DNA of 64,000 nt. It comes from Nilaparvata lugens (Eukaryota; Arthropoda; Insecta; Hemiptera; Delphacidae). Location of the stretch: contig NC_052509.1 in the NCBI RefSeq assembly GCF_014356525.2, positions 34,274,584 through 34,338,583 of the forward strand. The letters run 5' to 3'. Of this stretch, positions 55,367 to 64,000 are shown one piece after another (position 1 is the first letter of the stretch; each line of letters opens with the position of its first letter). Made by a program: the position numbers and the translations under genes. Under the pieces are notes generated by a model. The model made no database searches. It was not told the DNA's origin and worked only from the letters and a program-made list of their open reading frames with translations.

Positions 55367-55434
55367 ATGGATGAAACTTTCTGCTGGGTCTATCTTGCTA
55401 GTTTATTGCTGGTGATCACCGTATCAATTATCAG
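55367..55434 (+). CDS. Small membrane protein, exon with start codon
   Basis: A pyrimidine-rich acceptor (TTTTCTTTTTTCAG, to 55,344) precedes the exon; in-frame TGA at 55,361-55,363, then ATG at 55,367. 22 codons plus two bases: MDETFCWVYLASLLLVITVS, then IIR completed by the next exon. Donor AG|GTGAGC. Residues 6-22 are strongly hydrophobic and could be a signal anchor or transmembrane helix. I do not recognise the family. Confidence 0.45.
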
Positions 55435-55679
55435 GTGAGCTTTCTTGTAATTATCAACCTATCAAATCATGTTTGTTTTCCTGTCGATGCTGTATGCAAA
55501 TTACAAATTGCTTTCAATACCAATAATAATAGAGTTTCGCATTATCGTTTTATCAGATGGGCACGCTAAATTGTTGAAGTATTGGCTGAAGTAAGCTACA
55601 GTCGTAAGGCCCATTGACGGCTTAAATATATTCAGGCGGTGAGACCTTCCCGCAAGAGACTCCCCACCAACAAAAGCCA

Positions 55680-56520
55680 CACGAATTTACTTTTTTAGAG
55701 TTTTGCATTCTAACATTAGAATACTTCCTTGATCTCCTATTGGAGGCCGCCTGGAACATTCATAATTATTGTTGGTGTCTCCAAAACAAATTTTTGAGAC
55801 AGGACCGTTCTCCATTGGTTGGGTTTTGTAGATGTTCCCTACTAATTGTTTGTTAGCCTGGGTACACACGGGCCGGTAGACCATTAATTTCGATTTGTTC
55901 AACGACTTCCATTTCGTGGAGTCAATATTAGAAACCACACCTAACAACTAAGAAGACATTAATCAGCTATAGACTAAAAAAACCGTTTATTGTACAACTA
56001 CTAACAAAGCTGGTCGCGCTCAAATTCAAATTTTAGGCCTATTCATTGCCCAAGACACATTATATAAAATATTGTACAGGCACTGTAAATTTACTTAAAA
56101 ATCACATCTTTTCACTTTATATGAGAAATTATCACATCATTCAATGCTGTTCAACCTAATGCTAAAATACTGTTCAAGACTATAAAAACATTTCTTCAAT
56201 AGGAACTTTTTAATTTTTCTCTAGTATTCCTTCTCAAGTAATTCCCTAACGGTAGGTGATTGTAAAATATGCTTACTCAGGCCTTAAAACTAGTATGACT
56301 AGATCTATAATAGTAAAATTCATTTCAGATCTTTAATCAATTCAGTGTGTAATGAGAGTGGACATTATTATGACTGGAAAATACATTTAAATTAGACTTC
56401 ACAAACAACAAGCATGTGTATATGAAAATACATGGTAAATTCATAATTCCCAGTCTTATGAATAAAAGCTTGCAATGAGTGAGAGGTAATTCATTTCAAA
56501 TTGTTCTACCTGCTATTTTT
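55680..56520. other. Unassigned intronic sequence
   Basis: Lies in the intron of the small plus-strand gene. An 86-codon minus-strand open frame at 55,687-55,947 shows no recognisable motif or splice context and is not called. Confidence 0.3.
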
Positions 56521-56527
56521 AGCAATA

Positions 56528-57478
56528 AAAGATAGAAATTGGCCATATTTTGTGTATTGGAATATGGGCTAAGTACACTCAACAACAATTTTTCCATTTC
56601 TCAACCGAATTTGACTTATGATGCATGATGTTGGACCGCCTTGACGAGTCGAGAAGAATGAAGTGTAGTAAGATGAAATCTGAGCATTGTGTCAAAAGTT
56701 ATAAATTTATTTTTATTTACAATGCAAATGACACTAATTTAATAACATTGATAGATAAAATAATAAGGTACAGTAGTCCTTGTGCTATTTTTCTTCCAAA
56801 TTTAAAGGTGACAAAGAGTTTGAAATTTTGATCCTTGAGTTGTCCTTATGCGCGCCTCTCCAATAGGGAATGAAATTAAGTGCATCTAACAGATGATTCT
56901 CATAGAACATAATATCATTAACTTCTGTCATTGTGCTGGACAATGTAGTTGGTGATGATGGTTGAAGCTGAAAATTAGGTGTTTTTCACAATACAATGAG
57001 CATTGTTGTCCGGTGTACCTGGAAATCTATATGAGATGAAGCGCTCTACCTGATCTTAGATTGTAAAGCACAAAAATACTCCCAGAGGAATTTTGAATTA
57101 TATATGTAAATGGTAACAATCGGAAGATATTGTTGATCAAAACCTAAAATTCATCAGAATTGATTTTTTCTTTCAATTTTACACATTTTTGATAAATTAT
57201 TACTCATTGGAGATGGAGAGTTCTGCATGATCCCATTTTATCTGTAAAAGGGCGAGAACCAATTTTTCTGTCTGATTACTGGATTTGGCAGAAATAGCTG
57301 AAAACTGGAAAATGAACCCAAAATACGATGTTCTGTATCTATCACAAGGAAATTAATGAAATTTCCTTTGCTTGAAGAAATTGGTTATGGACTTCTCTCA
57401 TGTATCCAAAAGATATATTAAAAAATCAGAACTACAATATTAATTGCAAGCACCAATGTATATGTGACTGGACTATTG
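56528..57478 (+). repeat. Dispersed repeat family A, near-complete copy
   Basis: Starts TTTTGTGTATTGGAATATGG, contains CGCCTTGACGAGTCGAGAAG, TTGTCCGGTGTACCTGGAAA and GCTGAAAACTGGAAAATGAA, and ends TATATGTGACTGGACTATTG. About 115 bp near 56,703-56,818 is an insertion absent from the other copies. Confidence 0.65.
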
Positions 57479-57586
57479 TGTGACAACATTTTTGTATAAC
57501 TCATTACTTCTGTTATTCCTTGTGGTATTCCTTTCATTCCAATCAATTGGAGTTTTTGAAAATAATTTATTTTTATTTCATTTCAG

Positions 57587-57776
57587 GCACGAAAATATGT
57601 CACAAAGACCGCAGGGACAGTTCATCGTGTGTGTTGTTCCTCATTCTGCAAAGACAGTAGTGAACATGTTATCCTATAGTTTGACACCGTACACATCGTT
57701 TTACCATTACCATAGTTTATCCCACTTCCATTGTATAATTTTGTACATTACAAAACATGTGTTCTTTCATGAATAA
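57587..57776 (+). CDS. Small membrane protein, last exon
   Basis: Acceptor TTATTTCATTTCAG. One base completes Arg23, then HENMSQRPQGQFIVCVVPHS and AKTVVNMLSYSLTPY to TAA at 57,774-57,776, giving an 85-residue protein with exon 55,367-55,434. The His/Phe-rich C-terminus (SFYHYHSLSHFHCIILYITK) is odd and could be readthrough past an unseen donor. The 2.15-kb intron contains a family-A repeat that ends about 110 bp upstream. Splice phases agree, but no similarity is known to me. Confidence 0.4.
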
Positions 57777-58079
57777 TAATGTATTTATGTAGATTAACAA
57801 TTTATTGTTACTTTCGCAATTTTTCATGTTTTGAAAAAAAATTAAAAAGTATTATATACGGTACTTCATTGGATAATTATTTTATATTATGTCATTCTAT
57901 CAATATTTTGCAGTTGCAGAAATTTCACAACCATTTATTTTAATTTATTTGAAATAAGTAGGTAGTTGTGATAATTTCTAGTATTTTTATTTTATATGAA
58001 TATCATCTACCACAATATCACCTCCACTACTACACACAAAATTTCATCTGTCTCTGTCTTCTTGCGTTTTGAGATGCAA

Positions 58080-58460
58080 ATAATTTGATCAGTCTGGTGG
58101 CACGTAGCCAGGATTTGATTTCGGGTGGGGCGAATGAGATTTGAGATTTGACTGAATGAGGAGAAACTGAATGGGGAGAATGAGAGCGTGGAGATTCAAC
58201 AAAAAAATCAACTTACACCTAAAATTAGCATTTTCTGCGTATTCTAAACTTTTTGGAGAACAGATAAACAGCAAATTTTCGAATTTGGTTGAGAAGTTCA
58301 GCTGAGGTGTAGAAATATTGTATTAAAAGGGTTTTGAACTAATACCAATGATACGACCCAAAAAAGGCGGGTTTCAGCGTTTTTCATGAGTTATCAAGCA
58401 TTTTTCTGCGTTTCCTCAGCATTCTGCATTTTCCATTTGGCTTGCACTTCCTTCGATCCA
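58080..58460 (+). repeat. Fragment of the Helitron-like repeat
   Basis: GTTCAGCTGAGGTGTAGAAA, GCGGGTTTCAGCGTTTTTCA and TTTTCTGCGTTTCCTCAGCA resemble 2,640-3,110. Both termini are missing. Confidence 0.4.
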
Positions 58461-58946
58461 AGCCAAGCCTTCCTTCGATTCATTGTTTGATAGCATTGAT
58501 AGAGTGGAGTAGATAATGGAAAAGAATCCAATAATCGTGTGTGATTAGGTTGAGTTACAAGTTTCTGGAAGGACTGGAACTCCCTGCCACTCAGATACTT
58601 ACTTATTTCACAGATAATATGATCTTATTCTAAATGAAAGATCTGATTTGAAATATTTTCAAATAATTTTTATTGAAAAGTAGTATAGATTTATTTCTAT
58701 GAAGCATTAAATTGCTCATTTTATATTGGAATTGTCATATTGTACGTATTTTTTGTCGCTTTTCTGCTTTTTCTTTGTTTTCTGTCCCCAGGAATGAAAC
58801 TGGCAAAGGCAGATATAGACACTGCTAAACATGCAGTGTGTTTTCTACACCTACACCTTATACGGGAATAGTTCTGGCATCTTGAATTATAATTAATCTA
58901 GTAGTACAATCAATTTAAAAAATCACTTATGTGGTAAGATATATCA

Positions 58947-59490
58947 TCTCCTATATAGATTTACTTGAAGAACTATCTGAATGAATATCGTAATTTTATC
59001 CATAGGTTTTATTACATGATCTAAAACACGAGAAAAGTATGCTATTCAAGTGGGAAAATTGAAGTAAATTCATTTCAATATCGAAATAACTGATTTTATA
59101 AAACAATGCCACTTCTCTATAAATGAGCAGCACTTTTATTATTTTCTCCTTAGAATGTACTTGAACCCCAAGTGTATCACAATGCTATAATATAGGTTTA
59201 TAGTAATATATTTTATAATAATATAAGTTTAATAATTGAATCATGTCAAATTTCCAATCCATATCACCATTCATACAATCTATCATACCTTTACTTCCAT
59301 CATCATACATCTCTCACACTAAGGACAAAGACACACTTGAAATGATTTACTCAAAATAGAGATGATTTCAATTTTTCCACTTGAATAACATACTTTTCTC
59401 GTGTTGTAATAAATGATGTAATAAAACCTATAGATAAAATTACAATATTCATTCAGATCTATAGTCCTTCAAGTAAATCTATCAAGGTAT
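58947..59490. mobile_element. Foldback element with about 115-bp arms
   Basis: 58,950-59,065 (ATAGATTTACTTGAAGAACT, ATAGGTTTTATTACATGATC, ACACGAGAAAAGTATGCTAT) is reverse-complemented at 59,368-59,485. Overlaps the second inverted structure at 59,264-59,990. Confidence 0.7.
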
Positions 59491-60065
59491 GATGATAGAT
59501 TGTATCAATGGTAAACCACCACCATTGAGCTTGATCATCGTAGACAAGTTCATTAGTGCCGGTCCAAAGTCCGATTAAACCCCGATTGAAATGTCTGGGT
59601 CAAATTGTTTTCTTTTATATGAATATATCATCTCTGGTTTACTAATAAGTCTGCTAACACGAATTTCGTAATTCGCTAGCCGGCAGTTTGTTCCGTATTG
59701 AGTGGCAATAAAGTTTTATAAATCATTAATATTACAGGAAATTTGTATAGCTTTTTCTTAAAAACATTTTTTGACGACTGAAAATCCACACAAGCAGTTG
59801 ATTGAAGCAGTTCTACTAAACAAATAGTGTGTAATTCGTCTGTATAACGTCTAATAAGATTTTATTCACGTTTTAGAGAAAACTAAATTACTAACTTATC
59901 TTTTTTGTAAATCATTTCAAGTGTGTTCTCCTTAGTGTGAGAGATGTATGTTGATGGAAGTAGGTATGATAGATTGTATGAATGGTAAACCACCACCATT
60001 GAGCTTGATCATTGTAGACAAGTTCAATAGTGCCGGTCCAAAGTCCGATTGAAACCGCTTTCACA
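59264..60065. repeat. Nested inverted and direct repeats
   Basis: 59,264-59,350 (ATACAATCTATCATACCTTT, CTCTCACACTAAGGA) is inverted at 59,915-59,990. GGTAAACCACCACCATTGAG with ATAGTGCCGGTCCAAAGTCC occurs directly at about 59,511-59,575 and 59,978-60,050. Two related mobile elements probably inserted in or next to each other. Confidence 0.65.
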
Positions 60066-61190
60066 TTAACAAACAATCTGTAAGGTTTTCTCACAATTGT
60101 ATCATATTTCAAATTCATTACCACGTTTTTCATGGATTTTAATTTATTTTATGATTCAATGAGAAAACTAGAATCATGGTTAGCTAATGTGTAAAGAGGC
60201 ATAAAAGCGTGATGGCCATTCAGCAAAGTATAAAAATAAGCTTGTATTTTCTTAAAATGTATGTATTCAGGGATAGGTACTTATTTTTATTCATAAAATC
60301 TGAAAAATAGATTTTTCTATCTTGCATTTCCATGGTAGGTTTGGCAATGGGATTACCACTTTCAGGTTATTTTGCAAATTTATACATTAATGAACTCGAA
60401 GGATCTAAATAATTGATAATATTAGCCCACTAAAACAAAATGTTATTATATTAGTACAGATATGTAAACAATATAATAATGTATTTATGAAGATTATGTA
60501 AAACATTGAAACTAGTAGTTGTGGTTTGTGTTTTTTATCTATTATTTTATGTTAAAATATAAAAATATAAAAACTTTTCAAAGAAAGGGTAACTTACTAT
60601 AATGTCATTTTATAAAATGAGCTTTTATATTTGGTTTTGAATAAACAAGATATATACTTACTAATGTAATCAATCATTGATAAAGTGAGTTTCATTTGTA
60701 AATAAATATAAATTAAGTTTATTGATGTTGTTTCATAGAGAGCATTTGCAATAAATTTTAGTTATTCAATAACTGAGCTGTTTTATTTACAGTTACCAAT
60801 AATCTATATGAATAAAAATCGAGCCTCAAATTTTGACATTCAATAACTTTTATTATAGAATTTTACAATAACTTTTTGTAGGTATAGAATTCACTGAGGA
60901 TTTAAATTAGAACTCTTATTAAATATGATTTAATTAAATAATAATTGAGTTCTAAAAACCACATTACTCTTATTGACCAAGGTATGAAGAGTCTATCGCA
61001 ATAAACCTTGCATATTGACTAGCCTTCGTAGGTAGCCTACTGCTGTACTTGATTGTTTATAATGTCGTTTTCACAGTAATATTTTGCATAGCGCACTTGG
61101 TGTAGATAAGGCTTATTACGATGTACAGTTAATACAAAGGGCAACCTCATCCAATAATATATCAAAATTTCAATTCAAATACATTTTATT
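60066..61190. other. Unassigned, AT-rich
   Basis: No gene signal; long A/T runs. Nothing I can support. Confidence 0.3.
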
Positions 61191-61193
61191 ATT

Positions 61194-61407
61194 ATATATC
61201 ACACATGTAAACTTTAAAGAAGAAATATTTTTAAAACTCATGTTAGTGACGACCGTTTCGTTGTGTGCTGCATCATCAAACTAAATTATGTTCAAACAGT
61301 AAACTCTCAAAATTTGAGGGTTGTGGTGGAGGAATTGAACTTAGCCATATTAATGAGTTTTAAAAATACGGAATTTATACTTTAAAGTTTACATTTGTGA
61401 TATATTC
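61194..61407. repeat. Inverted repeat, 214 bp
   Basis: ATATCACACATGTAAACTTT and TTTTTAAAACTCAT on the left are inverted on the right (ATGAGTTTTAAAAATA, TTAAAGTTTACATTTGTGAT). The loop carries GTGACGACCGTTTCGTTGTG. Confidence 0.6.
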
Positions 61408-61694
61408 AACAAGTAAAAAAATAATGGATATTCAATAAAGAAAAAAATAATTTATTAAAATAGAAACAAATAAATAGGCTACCGGTACGAATAAAATTGT
61501 GAACTGAATGAATCATACAATAATCAAGAATTATTTGAATCATACAAGGATTCAAATAAAAATCTGATGAAATTATTGGTATTTAACGAGTCGCATCAAC
61601 ACTAAAAGCAGCGGTCAAAGATAAGTTCTTTTTTTACTTCATTTCAATTCAATCAAGAGTTTCAAAAAACAATGAAAATATTATTATTGCATGC

Positions 61695-62516
61695 TGTAAA
61701 AAATCTGGTGTGGCGCACTCACACAACTTTCCTTGCCGTTATGAAAATTTATCACCTGACGCTAGTGTTCACGCGCATCTAAAGTCTACTCTTCAAAGAT
61801 CCAAGCCAGCTGGTGACAGGACAATAACGCTGGAGACACGAAGTCTGCTATCTCTTCATAGTGAATGATTTAATAGAATCAACAGTTGCCAACAGTTTGC
61901 AATTGAAATAATAACATTTTCTCGAATTTCGAGCTTATTATAAATTTTAGGTGAAAATGTTACTGGACATTAATTGTAGAAATTTTCATGCTCAATCTTT
62001 CCCATGGAATTTTTTGTTTAAATTGTATCTGAAGCCTGATAATTGGGAATCTATAATCAATCTTTGCATAGATGGGGCGGAGCTCCTGGAATTTTTACAG
62101 ATATGGTACTTATGGCAGTTGATAGAGCTTATCAATGACTAATTTAGGTATGAATTTGATCAAAATCGTTGGAGCTGTTTTCGAGAAAATCGCGAAAAAC
62201 CCTTTTTTGACAACATTTTCGCCATTTTAGCCGCCATCTTGAATTGCATTGGATCGAAATTGTTCGTGTCGGATCCTTATATTGTAAGGACCTTAAGTTC
62301 CAAATTTCAAGTCATTCCGTTTATTGGGAGATGAGATATCGTGTACACAGTCGCACATACACTCATACACACACACATACAGACCAGCAATACCCAAAAA
62401 CCACTTTTTTGGACTCAGGGGACCTTGAAACGTATAGAAATTTAGAAATTGGGGTACCTTATTTTTTCGAAAAGCAATACTTCCCTTACCTATGGTAATA
62501 GGACAAGGAAAGTAAA
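61695..62516 (-). mobile_element. Intact MITE copy with empty Harbinger site
   Basis: Inverted, uninterrupted copy of the element at 38,212-40,095. The sequence ACAATAACGCTGGAGACACG at 61,821-61,840 corresponds to the point where the other copy carries the Harbinger insertion. An (CA)n run lies at 62,362-62,378. Non-coding. Confidence 0.8.
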
Positions 62517-62539
62517 AAATATATGACCAACCTATGTAA

Positions 62540-62640
62540 CACTATTTATAGCATTATGTGTTATATATCAAAGTGTTATATATAGCACTTTATAAGTGTT
62601 ATATATATAATAACACTATATAACACTATTTATAGCATTA
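62540..62640. repeat. TATATAACACT-type short tandem repeats
   Basis: Irregular repeats of AACACTATTTATAGCATTA and GTGTTATATATA, partly self-complementary. Low complexity. Confidence 0.6.
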
Positions 62641-62806
62641 TTGTCTCTTTTAAACTTTTATTTAAAAATGTTTTTACATTCAAACTTCGTTGTGAACCTA
62701 GTAGGTAGTTTAATAGATTTTTTTTTATGAAAATCTCTGATTGTGTTGAAAAAAGGTGTGTGAATGACCATTGCCAATATAGCCTAAGCCGGGACTGCCT
62801 AAAACC

Positions 62807-63508
62807 TTGACCAGCATAAAAAGTGATTGACCGGGTATTTCTAATTGTCCGATTCGTTTCAAATTTGGCATACAGAATAATATACACATGTCAAACATAC
62901 TGTTGAAGTTTCATCAAAATATAATGATGTTTAGGGGTGGTTAGGGGTAAAAAACCCTATTGACCAGCATAAAAAGTGATTGACCAGGTATTTCTAATTG
63001 TCCGATTCGTTTCAAATTTGGCATACAGAATAATATACACATGTCAAACATACTGTTGAAGTTTCATCAAAATATAATGATGTTTAGGGGTGGTTAGGGG
63101 TAAAAAACCCTATTGACCAGCATAAAAAGTGATTGACCGGGTATTTCTAATTGTCCGATTCGTTTCAAATTTGGCATACAGAATAATATACACATGTCAA
63201 ACATACTGTTGAAGTTTCATCAAAATATAATGATGTTTAGGGGTGGTTAGGGGTAAAAAACCCTATTGACCAGCATAAAAAGTGATTGACCGGGTATTTC
63301 TAATTGTCCGATTCGTTTCAAAATTGGCATACAGAATAATATACACATATTAAACATACTGTTGAAGTTTCATTAAAACATAATGATGTTTAGGGGTGGT
63401 AGGGGTAAAAAACCTATTGACCAGCATAAAAAGTGATTGACCGGGAATTTCTAATTGTCCGATTCGATTCAAATTTGGCATACAGGATGATATACACATG
63501 TCAAACAT
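62807..63508 (+). repeat. 153-bp satellite, 4.6 units
   Basis: Units start with TTGACCAGCATAAAAAGTGA at 62,807, 62,960, 63,113, 63,266 and 63,417 (spacings 153, 153, 153, 151). Each contains TTCGTTTCAAATTTGGCATA and GGGGTGGTTAGGGG. Units 1-3 are nearly identical; unit 4 and the last partial unit are more diverged. The array breaks off 92 bp into unit 5 at the LINE junction. Confidence 0.9.
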
Positions 63509-64000
63509 ACTGTTTTTTTGTTATTCAAATTTTTTATTATTCTTGACAACTCATCTCTTGATAATGGATGAAATTTAAATACCTTTTCAATTGGCTCAGC
63601 ATTTAATGTAGTTGTATTATAAGTATTAGTGTTCAGTGACTTTTGGAGATTATATGCAACCTGTTGATAATACTTATTGAAAAAGTTACAAATGTCTATA
63701 CTATCATCCATATAATTTCCATGTTCATCGATTATCCTAGGGACATTAGTAACTGTATCTTTTTGAGCTGCTCTCCTATTTCTATTAATTACCTCCCAAA
63801 CAGCAGAGTTAAAATTGGTACTAGTTGTTAATATTTCAGCTGTTTTCTTACACTTAGCTTTCCTCACTTCTTTTGCATAGTTTTTCTTTAGACATTTGTA
63901 TTTGACTTCACTCGGAACATCCCTCACTAATTTAAATTCCTCATAAGCTTCCCTAACAATATTTCTTTGAGTAAGAATATCTTCAGTTATCCATTCATCT
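63509..64000 (-). pseudogene. Second LINE copy (ORF2 part), cut by the satellite
   Basis: Matches 8,069-8,560 of the intact LINE with about four substitutions in 490 bases, same orientation. It covers the linker between endonuclease and reverse transcriptase (YKCLKKNYAKEVRKAKCKKT, IIDEHGNYMDDSIDICNFFN) up to LSRIIKNLNNKKTV. The reverse transcriptase and the 3' end are replaced by the satellite; the 5' part continues beyond the window. Confidence 0.9.

Noticed and set aside
62807..63508. The 153-bp tandem array as a possible CRISPR-like array
   Set aside because: Whole units repeat without unique spacers; it is a satellite in a eukaryotic genome.

Overview
This is eukaryotic, AT-rich, intron-bearing DNA dominated by transposable elements. 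It looks like an arthropod, most likely an insect, and the mix of elements would fit a hemipteran such as a planthopper. That taxonomic guess is an inference from the repeat content (esterase-type CR1/L2 LINE, RTE LINE, short-LTR Ty3/Gypsy elements, PIF/Harbinger, many foldback MITEs) and has low certainty at species level. I see no prokaryotic features, rRNA, tRNA or CRISPR array.

Host genes: the one convincing gene is on the minus strand. Seven exons (51,740 down to 22,559) join in phase at all six junctions and encode a WW-like domain followed by a linker and a complete PIN nuclease domain, as in the nuclear RNA-surveillance endonuclease Swt1. Its introns (13,961; 4,277; 3,284; 5,653; 531 and 194 bp) hold much of the repeat content. 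The 3' exons were not found. A possible promoter with a GCGCATGCG (NRF1-like) site lies about 290 bp upstream of the start codon. On the plus strand, two phase-compatible exons (55,367-55,434 and 57,587-57,776) would encode an 85-residue protein with an N-terminal hydrophobic segment; I do not recognise it.

Layout: 0-5.8 kb holds a Harbinger remnant, a 1-kb foldback element, a Helitron-like repeat and other dispersed repeats. 5.76-12.9 kb is a Gypsy LTR element with 147-bp LTRs, with an intact full-length CR1/L2-type LINE nested in it on the opposite strand. 13.2-17.9 kb is a 2.36-kb tandem duplication. 18-22.5 kb is foldback repeats. 22.5-51.7 kb is the Swt1-like gene with LINE, Helitron-like, Harbinger, RTE and Gypsy insertions in its introns. 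52.3-53.1 kb is a G-poor repeat tract. 53-61 kb holds MITEs and the small two-exon gene. 61.7-62.5 kb is a MITE that preserves the empty site of the Harbinger insertion seen at 38.8 kb. 62.8-63.5 kb is a 153-bp satellite that runs straight into a second, about 99% identical LINE copy at the right edge.

The most interesting signals are: a textbook -1 slippery heptamer (T TTT TTA) exactly in the ORF1/ORF2 overlap of the intact LINE, whose ORF2 has no usable ATG; the phase-consistent Swt1-like gene hidden among repeats; the Harbinger filled/empty site pair within one window; and a tandem duplication whose first copy has systematically shorter homopolymers, suggesting an assembly artefact.
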